From Orobanche coerulescens (taxonomy: Eukaryota > Streptophyta > Magnoliopsida > Lamiales > Orobanchaceae), in contig CM065801.1 in assembly GCA_033398695.1 (NCBI GenBank), positions 51,532,358 to 51,596,357 of the forward strand: a DNA stretch of 64,000 nucleotides. The letters run 5' to 3'. The notes beneath the pieces were generated by a model. It saw only the letters and a list, made by a program, of their open reading frames with translations, ran no database searches and was not told the DNA's origin. Both the position numbers and the translations under genes were made by a program. The number at the start of each line of letters is the position of its first letter. Position 1 is the first letter of the stretch. Shown here in pieces: positions 1-11,020 of this stretch.

Positions 1-159
1 TCTATACGGACTTTAGAGTCTCTCGTACATCAGTCTTTCTCTCATGGAAAGACCGAGACATATATTTACGCATTTAGAGGACGTATGGCACAAACTATAT
101 GGAGGTTTAGCGACGATGTAGATACTGTAGTATGTGATCCGACTAGTTTGTTTATGTAA
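1..159 (+). CDS. C-terminal tail of an unknown protein, interrupted by element E
   Basis: A frame is open from the first base of the window and stays open for 52 codons until the LTR of element E supplies a TAA at 157-159. The residues include RTLESLVHQSFSHGKT and FRGRMAQTIWRF. I do not recognise a family. E has a 5 bp target duplication (GTTTA). If E and one copy of the duplication are removed, the frame runs only a few codons further and stops at 8873-8875, so this would be the natural C-terminus of a longer protein lying to the left. It could belong to a host gene or to another transposon. Coding status rests only on the open frame and the neat termination just past the insertion. Confidence 0.3.
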   Translation, partial: SIRTLESLVHQSFSHGKTETYIYAFRGRMAQTIWRFSDDVDTVVCDPTSLFM

Positions 160-337
160 TACCCGTACTTTTTGTAAATCTTCTACTCTTGTACTTTGTA
201 ATTTTTACGCTCGTATAAGTGTTTGGTAAGCTTATATGGATCTTGGAACTCTTGTCAATTGGATTTACCCCTTTTCTTGTTCGGATCGTCGCTGTTTTCG
301 GATCCTTGATGCGATCCTACTACCTTCGTGTAATGGG

Positions 338-764
338 TAGCGCACGCTACGCACACAGTGTAGCGCACGCTAATTTAGTGAGGGTAGCGCACGCTATCCA
401 TTATCATTAGCGCACGCTACTAATGTATTGTAGGCGGACAGCCCAGTAGCTACTGGACTGGAAAAGGGAATTCCTAGCGTACGCTAGGTGTGACTGGTAG
501 CGTACGCTAGATTTTGGTGGTAGCGCACGCTACGTTGCTAGAGTAACGTGCGCTAAAGAGAGTAGAGCTGGGGACAGTAGGTTCTGGACTGGACACTGAC
601 TACCAGGTAGCGCACGCTATTAGAAATAACTAGCGCACGCTAATTGAAGTCACTAGCGCACGCTATGAGCAGGTGTTAGCGTACGCTCACGGAACTGGCA
701 GGGGTTACTGGATTGCCTGGTGAGTCCGATAGCGCGCGCTATTTTTCATGACTAGCGCACGCTA
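338..764. promoter_or_regulatory. Palindromic 12-mer array in U3 of E (5' LTR)
   Basis: About 15 copies of a near-perfect palindrome TAGCGCACGCTA (variants TAGCGTACGCTA, TAGCGCGCGCTA, TAACGTGCGCTA) occur in 427 bp. Copies start at 338, 361, 385, 408, 474, 498, 521, 544, 608, 631, 654, 677, 730 and 753. Spacing is often about 23 bp, roughly two helical turns. The last copy ends 12 bp before the TATA box, the position expected of an enhancer. Each copy holds two or three CpG sites. The binding factor is unknown. Confidence 0.75.
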
Positions 765-776
765 GTCCCTATTTAG

Positions 777-784
777 TATAAATA
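777..784 (+). promoter_or_regulatory. TATA box of E 5' LTR
   Basis: TATAAATA lies in the context AGTATAAATAGGAC just downstream of the palindrome array. Transcription (the R boundary) would start near 805-815. The same box is at 7583-7590 in the 3' LTR. Confidence 0.65.
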
Positions 785-2052
785 GGACATTTCCGTTCCC
801 AAATCGTCATTTCTTCCTTCCTTCACCTCCTTGGACGATTTTAGGCGATTCCGGGCGATTTGTGAGGAGTTCTTCGAGCTGCAATTATCTAGCAACACCT
901 TTGAGTTTCTAGTTCGGATTTATCAACGTTTAATCCTCTCCACCGCTCCAAATCAAGGTAAACTTCTCACAACCCTAGATATTCGAGATTTGGGGATTTT
1001 CCATACGATCTCTTCGATCCAGCTTGTTGTTATGTTAGAGTATATCGATTACGAGTTATCTACCTTGGATACATGTTTTCCTACGAATTTATTGGTATAT
1101 TTCCGGAGTTCTTGAGTATTTGGGATATTTGACTTCCGATTCACTATCTAAGAGAATTATTTCCTAACACATGTATCGGGGTAGTAATTTGAGTGATTCC
1201 AACTTATTTTCATACCGATGGAGTTTTGATAATTGAATTACGAACTTGTCTAGGTTCGGAGTTGTCGAATCCTTCAATCTTGGTACCTTGTCGTTCGTAC
1301 CCTTTTCCTTTCGTTTCCAGGCAAGTGATTCTTGTGAAAGTTATGTTCTTAAATGTGAAAAGTAATGCATGTGATTGTGAGAGTTGTTTTCGTTCACTCG
1401 AGAGGACCCGACGGGTCGAGGAGGGTTCCGCTTATGTCGGTTCCGTGAACGTTTGGGTTAGCCACTCCGAGATGATCCGACGGGGTCGAGGAGGGATTCG
1501 CGCATTGTCGAGTCCACGGTTAATCAAGAGATATCATCATTTCCAAATATGTTTGGATAATTGTATTTTCCGGAAAATCATTATCATGGCTTTGAATTGG
1601 TGCAGATGCTTTTATGTATAAGACTTGACATTTCACTTGTAATACTTGCCCTAACCCCTCTCGTTTGGGGAAAATTACTTTTGTGTTTTTCAGGTCCTAA
1701 GGAACCTTACGAGCGAGCGCCGGGACGATACGATGAGGATGGCGAGGCGTGATACTGTGGCTAGTTGCGTTCTACTTTGTTTGGTCGTTGTTCTCTTCGG
1801 TCCATTTTATCCTTGTAATAATAAGTGGTACTCGAGTACTTTAGGAAAGTCCTTTTTCATTGTTGTACAACTTCTTGTATTTCTTCATGGTATTGTTTGT
1901 CCGTGGTTGAAATTCCTTGGTTGTATCGAGTTTATTGTTTCCCAAGTGGATTTTATTAAATTCAATACGTTGTGAGTGAGATAAGCCTAGTAAATTCCAG
2001 GTCGGGATTTACGGCGCTGTGATATTCTCCGAATATCTCGGGGGGTGTTACA

Positions 2053-2090
2053 GAATTTGGTATTGGAGCTTAGGTTTATGGATACCTAGG
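2053..2090 (+). other. Primer binding site and leader hairpin of E
   Basis: The 5' LTR is followed by GAATT and then TGGTATTGGAGC (2058-2069), a one-base variant of the tRNA-Met-type site TGGTATCGGAGC. It runs into CTTAGGT (2069-2075), which can pair with ACCTAGG (2084-2090) around an 8-base loop. The same PBS-plus-hairpin arrangement occurs in element B and partly in C. Confidence 0.7.
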
Positions 2091-2299
2091 CTGTCGGATT
2101 GCTGGGTCTAAATGTACTATTCCAAGGACACAGTATCATGTGGCACCGTCATCTCGTACGACCGGTACTCGTAAGTTCCCTATCCTATTTACCCTCTTCA
2201 TTCACTTACTATCATTCGATTATGGGACATGAGAAGTCCATATTCTAGATGTCATTGCTTTGAGCTATTCTTATGATTTTACTTACATTTTTCTTTAGA

Positions 2300-3560
2300 A
2301 TGTCAACTGGTAGAGGACGTGGACGCGGCCGTGGTCGTGGTCGTGGCCGAGGGCGTGGCGCAGCCGGTGGAGCGGCCATGTCCCTCAGCTCGGTAGAAGG
2401 CTCAGCTACGCCTAGCTTGTCGGACTCTATTCAACCTAGCACCGGTAGTCATCAGGAGCCGTCAACGAGTCTGGGAACTTCTACAAGGAGCCAACCGGAT
2501 CTGGGTGTTGCCACCATACTGCAACAAGTGGCGAACCAAATGGCTCTTTTAACCCAGGCGGTACAGCTTAACCAACCACCTCCTATTCGAACCGGGCTGA
2601 GAAGTGGTTACAAGATGTTATTCGTATGCGCCCTCCCCAATTTATTGGGGCAAATGATCCGATCGGCTGGGAAGATTGGATTAATGAGATGAATAAAGTT
2701 TTCATGGCCGTGAATTGTCCAGAGGCACGTAAGGTTCCAGTTGCCCAGTACTTCCTATCAAGGGATGCGGCTAGCTGGTGGCAAGCTGTTGCACCCCAGG
2801 ATCGTGAGGTTTCATGGGATGAGTTTAAGGAATTGATGGAGGCCGAGTTCTGCCCGTGGCCTGTTCAGGAGGCCAGGATACGAGCCTTTTATGAAGCTAA
2901 ACCCCAGGATGTCCCTGTATCTCAGGCAATCATTGAATACAACCGTCAACTCAACCATGTGAAAAATCAAGTGAGGGAAGAGAGAGATAGAATTCGTCAC
3001 TTTGACATGCGAATGAAGCCAAAGGTTCGGCACTATATGTCGGCCGCTTGCGCCACATTGAAGGAGTATCAAGATAGGGCACTAGCCTATGATATGTCCT
3101 TCACACCTACCGAAACGACAAGTGAGAGTAAGAAGCAGAAGACCACGGGAAAGTTTTCTAGCGGTAGAGGTGGCAACCCGTGGGGATCGCAGTCGGCAAT
3201 CTATACAACCAAAGGGTCTTCCCGTGCATCGGGAGGTAAACGGAATTTCAGAGCTGGTGCTAATGCGTCCAACCGGGTTGTGACATGTTTTAATTGTGGC
3301 GGCAGGCCATATTAATCGTGATTGTGGTCTACCCCAATTTATGTTTTTTATTTGCGGCCTGGATGGCCACAGAGCCATGTACTGTACGGAAGAAGAAACC
3401 CCACTTGGAACTCGTGCAACAGCCCCTACGCCCGGAGAACCGAGTGTTAATCGAAGTCATCCACGGTCAACCATCCCAGAGTTACGGTCGAGGCGAGGCC
3501 GTGGTCGATCTGTTAGAGGAGCTCCTGGTCTTTGGTTCGGTGCAACCTCGTGTCTATGAG
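2300..3560 (+). pseudogene. gag: Element E gag (nucleocapsid/capsid), frameshifted
   Basis: Gag would form the virus-like particle that packages the element RNA. The start at 2300 gives MSTGRGRGRGRG, a Gly-Arg-rich leader typical of plant chromovirus Gag. A frameshift near 2590-2605 moves the capsid region (GWEDWINEMNKVF, KVPVAQYFLS, ASWWQAV) to another frame open to 3315. The first zinc knuckle starts CFNCGG and breaks at about 3300, and its remainder (GHINRDC) continues in the next frame. A second knuckle, CGLDGHRAMYC, follows. The capsid part is clearly similar to the gag of element C. At least two frameshifts make it non-functional. Protease lies directly downstream. Confidence 0.88.
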
Positions 3561-3619
3561 ATGAGGAAAGCCGGAGATCCAGAGGCTACCGTGGCGGCAG
3601 TATCATTTCTCTTTGTCTC

Positions 3620-5420
3620 ATCCAGTTAGAGTGCTTTTGATTCGGTGCTTCTCATTCGTTCATCTCTTTGGATTGTGTGCGTCGATTGAATATTGAGGGC
3701 TTGTCTCCTTGTGAGTCCTTTGTGGTTAAGTTGCCCGGTGGTGATAGAATCGTGGGAGTCAAGGAAGTTAGAGACTGTCGGTGTTAATCGCGAGAGAGTG
3801 TGGTTTTCGAATTTGATAGTCGTAGACATTGTTGATGAAGATCTAATCCTCGGTGACGATTGGCTCGATAGACACGGTGCGGTAATGAATTATCGCACGA
3901 AGATCATATCAATGTTAGCCAAAGACGGCATCGAACACCATTTTGCGGTACAAGAGGGGATGTCGAAATTTTTGATTAGTGCCTTGAAGGTGACAAAACT
4001 TATTAGAAAGGGTTACATTGGATATTGGTGTTATGCCATGAAAGTCGAAGATGGGAAAATTGAACTTCCCTCGATTCCTATTGTAAGTGATTTTCTGATG
4101 TTTTCCAGACGGATTCTGGGACTACCACCGGACGGAAGTTGAATTTACAATTGATTTGGAGTCGAGCAACCCGATTTCTAAGGCACCGTGCCGTATGGCA
4201 CCTTCGAAATGCAAGAGTTGAAGAAACAAGGGAGAATTGTTGGATAAAGGGTATATTAGACCCGATTGCCTCGCCATGGGGTGCACCGGTCTTGTTCGTA
4301 AGGAAGAAAGATGGTTCACTACGTTTGTGTATTGATTATCGGGACCGAACAAAGTGACCATTAAGAATAAATACCCTTTGCCGTATCGATGATTTGTTTG
4401 ATCAATTGCGAGGAGCCGCGGTGTTCTCGAAAATTGATTTGAGGTCCGGTTACTATCAACTTCGCATTAAGGAATCCGACGTTCCTAAAGCGCTTTAAAC
4501 GAGGTATGGACACTATGAGTTTGTGGTTATGCCTTTTGGGTTAACCAACGCACCGCGATATTTATGCAATTGATGAATAAGATATTTATTGAGCATCTTG
4601 ATAATTGTGTAGTCGTTTTTATCGACGATATTTTAGTTTACTCTCGAGATGAAGAGGAACACGCTCGGCATTTGCGATTGGTGTTGGAGGTTTTGAGGAC
4701 TCAGCACCTCTATGCAAAGTTTTCTAAGTGTGAATTCAGTGAAGGAAGTCATGTTTCTCGGACATGTGATTTCGTGAAGGGTTCGGGTAGATCCCGGAAA
4801 ATTGAGGCAGGTGTTAGATTGGGCTCCACCCAGAACGTGAAGGAGGTTCGTAGCTTTTTGGAGTGCGGCCGGATACTACCGGAGGTTCGTCGAGGTTCTC
4901 CAAACTTGCTCGACCACTTACTCAATTACTCCGTAAGTCCGAAAGGTTCGAATGGAATGAAGAGAGACAACGGAGTTTCGAAGAGTGAAAAGGCGCCCGA
5001 CTACCGCGCGGTTTTAGCCCTACCTCGGGAGTCGGTGGGTATTCGGTTTATTGTGACGCATCGGGACAAGGACTTGGGTGTGTACTCTTGCGGCATGATA
5101 AGACAATTGCCTATGCTTCACGGCAATTTAAACCGTATGAGCCGAATTATCCTACCCATGATTTGGAATTAGGCTGTAGTGTTTGCACGAAGATCTCGGC
5201 GTCACTATTTGTACGGTTCTTCATGTCGAATTTATACCGACCACAAGAGCCTAAAGTATATTTTTAGCGAAAGAGCTGAATATGAGACAACGACGTTGGT
5301 TAGAGCCGATAAAGGATTATGATCTGAAATCCTTTACCATCCAGAAAGGCTAACGTTGTAGCCGATGCGTTGAGCCTAAGTCGATATCTCTTCATATGCT
5401 TGAGGCCCTTACGCCTCAAG
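3620..5420 (+). pseudogene. pol: Element E protease, reverse transcriptase and RNase H, degenerate
   Basis: Protease: the region after 3630 encodes a retropepsin whose active-site Asp-Ser-Gly is disrupted by an indel near 3640. The C-terminal part, DLILGDDWLDRHGAV, is readable at about 3840-3885. Reverse transcriptase: [14 protein letters not shown] near 4300-4345 is followed by a frameshift at about 4345. The catalytic FIDDILVYS (Asp pair at 4624-4629) is intact in the frame starting 4564. RNase H is only recognisable in pieces, such as [10 protein letters not shown] near 5235-5265. Several indels and stops separate the pieces. Many are single-base changes in short homopolymers, so assembly error is a possible cause alongside true decay. 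Confidence 0.85.
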
Positions 5421-5440
5421 TTAAGATCGACGGGAGTTAA

Positions 5441-6926
5441 TTGAGCAGGAGTCGAAGTACGGATCCCACGGGTTCGGGGTCGATGTGTACTCTTGAGGCT
5501 ATTCCGTCCTTGATCGACGACGTCGGGGAAAAACAGGAGAATGACCCAATGCTTGTCCAACTGAAGGCGGACGTGGAGAAAGGGAAAGCCCCTGGTTTTA
5601 TGATCCACGAGGATGGCATTTTGAAATTTCAAGGTAGGATTTGTGTTCCGAATGACTCAGAGCTGAGACAGAGAATACTTCGAGAAGCCCATGCTACACC
5701 TTACTCGATCCATCCTGGGACGAGTAAAATGTACAAGGATCTTAAAAGGAGTTTTTGGTGGAATAATATGAAGAGAGATGTCACCGAGTTTGTGTCAAGG
5801 TGTTTGACATGTAAACTAGTCAATATTGTGCATTAACGGACGGGCGGTCTGTTGAAACCTCTCCCTATTCCCGAATGGAAATGGGAGGATATTACCATGG
5901 ATTTCATCACCGGATGCCGAGGACTAAGTCGGGATGAATATGATTTGGGTTGTTGTTGACCGGTTAACTAAGTCGGCACATTTTCTTGGCATTAAGGACA
6001 CGTGGGGACCGGAGCGATTGTCCCGATTTTTATATCGGAGATTGTGAGATTACACGGACGCCAAAGTCTATTGTTTCCGATCGTGATGGCCGTTTCGTGT
6101 CGCATTTTTGGAAGGCGGTCCATCAAGCATTGGGCACCGAATTGAGGTTGAGTACTTCCTTCCACCTCGCCTCCGACGGCCGACCGAGCGACGATCCAGA
6201 CATTGGAAGATATGCCGAGGGCGTGTGCCCGAATTGAGTACCGATTGGGAAATACACCTACCTTTGATCGAGTTCACTTACAATAATAGCCGCACGCATC
6301 GATCAAGATGGCACCTTTGAGGCATTGTATGGTAGGCGGTGTAGATCTCCACTTTGTTGGGATGAAGCTTGATTTAGTCGGAACGGAACCCGATATGTTG
6401 ATGGAAACTAAAGAGAAGATTTCCATCATCCGAGACCGACTGTTAACCGCCCAGAGTCGACAAAAATCCTACGCTGACAATCGTCGTCGGCCCTTGGAAT
6501 TTGATGTGGGTGATCATGTCCTACTCAAAGTATCACCGATGAGAGGAGTCTTCAGGTTCGGAAAAAAGGGGCAAACTTAGTCCGAGATATATTGGACCTT
6601 TTGAGATTCTCGAGCACTGGGAACTGGCCTATCGATTGGCTTTACCTCCAGCCCTTAGCCATGTTCACAGTGTGTTCCATGTTTCCCAACTGAGGAAATA
6701 CGTCCCTGACCCGAGTCATATCATTGATTACGGGGACATCGAGATCGCAGAGGATGTCACATTTGAAGAGAAGCCGGTGAAAGTACTAGAGCATCGAGTA
6801 AAACAACTCCGGCACAAAACCATACCGTTGGTTAAAGTTCAGTGGTCACGACACGGAGTTGAGGAAGCGACGTGGGAAACCGAAGAGAGCATGCGCACTA
6901 GATACCCCGAGTTATTCATTTCTTAA
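5441..6926 (+). pseudogene. pol: Element E integrase with C-terminal chromodomain-like tail, frameshifted
   Basis: Integrase inserts the cDNA. The N-terminal zinc-binding HHCC module is readable in the frame 5441-5836 (HATPYSIHPG and CLTCK). The catalytic core at 5880-6320 is scattered over three frames: MDFIT near 5897 and SDRDGRFVSHFWKA near 6077, with the region of the catalytic Glu near 6185 out of frame. YADNRRRPLEFDVGDHVLLKV (6472-6530) and [19 protein letters not shown] (6663-6719) are the conserved downstream parts. The tail 6636-6926 ends with VKVQWSRHGVEEATWE and YPELF, typical of chromovirus tails that target chromatin. The stop is at 6924-6926, just before the polypurine tract. 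Confidence 0.87.
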
Positions 6927-6950
6927 GTTTCGGGACGAAACTTCATTTTA

Positions 6951-6961
6951 GAGGGGGAGGA
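6951..6961 (+). other. Polypurine tract of E
   Basis: GAGGGGGAGGA directly abuts the 3' LTR start at 6962. It would prime plus-strand DNA synthesis. It follows the conserved AGTTTCGGGACGAAACTT block, also seen before the 3' LTRs of A and, degenerate, of B. Confidence 0.8.
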
Positions 6962-8862
6962 TGTAATACCCGTACTTTTTGTAAATCTTCTACTCTTGTA
7001 CTTTGTAATTTTTACGCTCGTATAAGTGTTTGGTAAGCTTATATGGATCTTGGAACTCTTGTCAATCGATTTACCCCTTTTCTTGTTCGGATCGTCGCTG
7101 TTTTCGGATCCTTGATGCGATCCTACTACCTTCGTGTAATGGGTAGCGCATGCTACGCACACAGTGTAGCGCACGCTAATTTAGTGAGGGTAGCGCACGC
7201 TATCCATTATCATTAGCGCACGCTACTAATGTATTGTAGGCGGACAGCCCAGTAGCTACTGGACTGGAAAAGGGAATTCCTAGCATACGCTAGGTGTGAC
7301 TGGTAGCGTACGCTAGATTTTGGTGGTAGCGCACGCTACGTTGCTAGAGTAACGTGCGCTAAAGAGAGTAGAGCTGGGGACAGTAGGTTCTGGACTGGAC
7401 ACTGACTACCAGGTAGCGCACGCTATTAGAAATAACTAGCGCACGCTAATTGAAGTCACTAGCGCACGCTATGAGCAGGTGTTAGCGTACGCTCACGGAA
7501 CTGGCAGGGGTTACTGGATTGCCTGGTGAGTCCGTTAGCGCGCGCTATTTTTCATGACTAGCGCACGCTAGTCCCTATTTAGTATAAATAGGACATTTCC
7601 GTTCCCAAATCGTCATTTCTTCCTTCCTTCACCTCCTTGGACGATTTTAGGCGATTCCGGGCGATTTGTGAGGAGTTCTTCGAGCTGCAATTATCTAGCA
7701 ACACCTTTGAGTTTCTAGTTCGGATTTATCAACGTTTAATCCTCTCCACCGCTCCAAATCAAGGTAAACTTCTCACAACCCTAGATATTCGAGATTTGGG
7801 TATTTTCCATACGATCTCTTCGATCCAGCTTGTTGTTATGTTAGAGTATATCGATTACGAGTTATCTACCTTGGATACATGTTTTCCTACGAATTTATTG
7901 GTATATTTCCGGAGTTCTTGAGTATTTGGGATATTTGACTTCCGATTCACTATCTAAGAGAATTATTTCCGGAACACATGTATCGGGGTAGTAATTTCGA
8001 GTGATTCCAACTTATTTTCATACCGATGGAGTTTTGATAATTGAATTACGAACTTGTCTAGGTTCGGAGTTGTCGAATCCTTCAATCTTGGTACCTTGTC
8101 GTTCGTACCCTTTTCCTTTCGTTTCCAGGCAAGTGATTCTTGTGAAAGTTATGTTCTTAAATGTGAAAAGTAATGCATGTGATTGTGAGAGTTGTTTTCG
8201 TTCACTCCGAGAGGACCCGACGGGGTCGAGGAGGGTTCCGCTTATGTCGGTTCCGTGAACGTTTGGGTTAGCCACTCCGAGATGATCCGACGGGGTCGAG
8301 GAGGGATTCGCGCATTGTCGAGTCCACGGTTAATCAAGAGATATCATCATTTCCAAATATGTTTGGATAATTGTATTTTCCGGAAAATCATTATCATGGC
8401 TTTGAATTGGTGCAGATGCTTTTATGTATAAGACTTGACATTTCACTTGTAATACTTGCCCTAACCCCTCTCGTTTGGGGAAAATTACTTTTGTGTTTTT
8501 CAGGTCCTAAGGAACCTTACGAGCGAGCGCCGGGACGATACGATGAGGATGGCGAGGCGTGATACTGTGGCTAGTTGCGTTCTACTTTGTTTGGTCGTTG
8601 TTCTCTTCGGTCCATTTTATCCTTGTAATAATAAGTGGTACTCGAGTACTTTAGGAAAGTCCTTTTTCATTGTTGTACAACTTCTTGTATTTCTTCATGG
8701 TATTGTTTGTCCGTGGTTGAACTTCCTTGGTTGTATCGAGTTTATTGTTTCCCAAGTGGATTTTATTAAATTCAATACGTTGTGAGTGAGATAAGCCTAG
8801 TAAATTCCAGGTCGGGATTTACGGCGCTGTGATATTCTCCGAATATCTCGGGGGGTGTTACA
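6962..8862 (+). repeat. Element E 3' LTR
   Basis: Near-identical copy of 155-2052. It holds the same palindrome array (7144-7570), TATA box (7583-7590) and downstream repeats (about 8209-8309). Differences from the 5' copy include several single-base indels in the 5' copy (near 1198 and 1397-1415) and a few substitutions. The element ends at 8862 and is followed by the GTTTA duplication. Confidence 0.93.
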
Positions 8863-9006
8863 GTTTATACGGTGAGATGATAGAGATTACTGATATCTTC
8901 TTTTTTTAGTGATATATATCCGTATAAATATTCCAAATCAGTAAATAATGATTCTTTTTTATAATGATTATTGTGTATGAATAGCTTTCTTTTATAATAA
9001 ATACAC
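8863..9006. other. Short AT-rich spacer
   Basis: Begins with the right-hand GTTTA duplication of E, then the few remaining codons of the unknown frame from the left edge (stop 8873-8875). The rest is AT-rich with ATTGTGTAT (8969-8977) and ATACACAAT facing each other. No gene is visible. Confidence 0.5.
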
Positions 9007-10852
9007 AATGAAGTTGAACTTAATCAATTTGAAATTGAACTTAATTAATTTCAAGTTGAACTTGATCAATTTGAAATTTGAACTTAATCGGTTCTATTTG
9101 AAATGAACTTAATTGATTTAAAATTTGAACTTGAAACTTAATTGATTCAATTTGAAGTTGATCAATTTTAAATTTAATCAATTGATCAATTTGAAATTGA
9201 ACTTAATCAATTTGAAATTGAACTTATTCAATTTGAAATTTAAAATTAAACTTAACTGATTCAATTTGAACTTAATCAATTTGAAATTTGAACTTAATCT
9301 ACTGAAATTAAACTTAATACATTTGAAGTTGAACTTAATCAATTTTAAATTGAACTTAATCAATTTTAAGTTGAACTTATGCAATTTGAAATTTGAAACT
9401 GCACATAATTGATTCAGTTTGAACTTAATTAATTTGAAATTTGAACTTAACCGGTACAAATTTAACTTAATCGGTTGAAATTAAACTTAATAAATTTGAA
9501 GTTGAACTTAATCAAATTGAAATTGAACTTAATCAATTTGAACTGAACTTATTCAATTTGAAATTTGAAATTGAACTTAATTGATTCAATTTGAACTTAA
9601 TCAATTTGAAATTTGAACTTAATCGGTTCAAATTGAGCTTAATCGGTTGAAATTGAACTTAATCGATTGAAATTGAACTTAATCAATTTGAAATTTGAAA
9701 TTGAACTTATTTGATTCAATTTGAACTTAATCAATTTGGAATTTGAACTTAAGCGGTTCAAATTGAACTTAATAGATTGAAATTAAACTTAATTAATTTG
9801 AAATTGAACTTATTCAATTTAGAATTTGAAACTGAACTTAATTGATCCGATTTGAACTTAGTCAATTTGAAATTTGAACCTAATCGGTTCAAATTGAACT
9901 TAATCAATTTGAAATTGAACTTAATCAATATGAAATTGGACTTAATTGATTCAATTTGAACTTAATCAATTTAAAATTTGAACTTAATCGGTTCAAATTG
10001 AACTTAATCGGTTGAAATTGAACTTAATCAATTTGAAATCGATCAATTTGAAGTTGAACTTATTCAATTTGAAATTTGAAATTGAACTTAGTTGATCAAT
10101 TTCAAATTGAACTTAATCAATTTGAAATTGAACGTAATCAATTTGAAATTTGAAATTGAACTTAATTGATTCATTTTGAACTTAATCAAGTTGAAATTTG
10201 AACTTAATCGTTTGAAATTGAACTTAACCAATTTGAAATTGAACTTAACCAAGTTGAAATTGAACTTATTCAATTTGAAATTTGAAATTGAACGTAATTG
10301 ATTCAATTTGAACTTAATCAATTTGAAACTTGAACTTAATCGGTTCAAATTGAACTTAATCAGTTGCAATTAAACTTAATCAATTTGAAATTAAACTTAA
10401 TTGATTCAATTTGAACTTAATCAATTTAAAATGTGAACTTAATCGGTTCAAATTGAAATTAATCGGTTGAAATGGAACTTAATCAATTTGAAATTGAACT
10501 TAATCAATTAAAAATTTATCAATTTGAAGTTGAACTTATTCAATTTGAAATTTGAAATTGAACTTAATTGATTCAATTTGAACTTAATCAATTTGAATTT
10601 TGAACTTAATGGTTCAAATTGAACTTAATCGGTTGAAATTAAACTTAATCAATTTGAAGTTGAACTTAATCAATTTGCAACTGAACTTAATTAATTCGAA
10701 ATTGAACTTGTTCAATTTGAAATTGAACTTAATCGATTCAATTTTAACTTAATCAATTTAAAATTGAACTTAATCAATTTGAAATTTGAACTTAATCGGT
10801 TCAAATTGATCTTAATCGGTTCAAATTGAACTTAATCGATTGAAAATGAACT
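9007..10852. repeat. AT-rich satellite, 20-21 bp units in a higher-order pattern
   Basis: About 1.85 kb is built almost only from 20-21 bp units such as GAACTTAATCAATTTGAAATT, with variants GAACTTAATCGGTTCAAATT, GAACTTAATCGGTTGAAATT and GAACTTAATTGATTCAATTT. The variants recur in a loose order. The GATTCAATTTGAAC variant returns about every 100-170 bp, which suggests a decayed higher-order unit. Minus-strand open frames (Asn-Phe-Lys-Leu-Ile repeats) are only translations of the repeat. Neighbouring units can pair (TTCAAATTG with CAATTTGAA), so hairpins are possible. The tract lies between the unknown left frame and the 3' end of the MULE gene. Confidence 0.9.
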
Positions 10853-11020
10853 TTTTTTATAATAAATATAATGATTATTCGACCCGAAATTCCCGATTGT
10901 AGTGCAACTATAATAAACACGCAATGAAAATATTTAAGCTTCAGTTTTAATACGAAATAATAAATATGAAACATACAAATACTTTAAATAAATATAACTA
11001 ATTTTACATTGGGGGCTCAT
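10853..11020. other. Flank downstream of the MULE stop codon
   Basis: AT-rich sequence without coding potential lying 3' of the minus-strand MULE transposase. It may contain the MULE 3' untranslated region and terminal repeat. I could not identify a terminal inverted repeat by eye. Confidence 0.35.

Larger units (their letters stand above)
155..2052 (+). repeat. Element E 5' LTR
   Basis: Starts TGTAAT at 155 and ends TTACA at 2052, matching the copy at 6962-8862. U3 covers about 155-805. It carries an array of 12 bp palindromes (338-764) followed directly by a TATA box. Downstream (about 1399-1500) there are two copies of a GACGGGGTCGAGGAGGG-type unit. The terminus reads CGGCGCTGTGATATTC then GGGGGTGTTACA, a terminal block that recurs with variation in elements B, C and the fragment at 56773-57479. 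The predicted short frames inside the LTR have no counterpart in known proteins and are spurious. Confidence 0.93.
155..8862 (+). mobile_element. Element E: complete Ty3/gypsy LTR retrotransposon, coding region broken
   Basis: Two LTRs of about 1.9 kb (155-2052 and 6962-8862) begin TGTAATACCC and end GTGTTACA. They are flanked by a perfect 5 bp target duplication GTTTA (150-154 and 8863-8867). Between them lie a tRNA-Met-type primer site, gag, protease, reverse transcriptase, RNase H, integrase and a C-terminal chromodomain-like tail, then a polypurine tract. This order is Ty3/gypsy, and the tail resembles chromoviruses of the Tekay/Del type. The LTRs differ at only about ten places by eye, which implies a recent insertion. 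Every coding domain nevertheless carries frameshifts, so this copy cannot make its own proteins. Confidence 0.95.

Noticed and set aside
338..764. CRISPR-like repeat-spacer pattern in U3
   Set aside because: The repeated 12-mers are palindromes in LTR promoters of eukaryotic elements, far too short for CRISPR repeats.
831..1975. Several short plus-strand frames inside the E LTR (and again at 7637-8785)
   Set aside because: They lie wholly within the LTR, recur in both copies, and show no recognisable protein features. They read non-coding U5-type sequence.
9178..10369. Minus-strand frames with Asn-Phe-Lys-Leu-Ile repeats
   Set aside because: Direct translation of the 21-bp satellite; no start context or protein family.
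9007..10852. CRISPR array
   Set aside because: The units are contiguous, without unique spacers, and the DNA is plant nuclear. It is a satellite.
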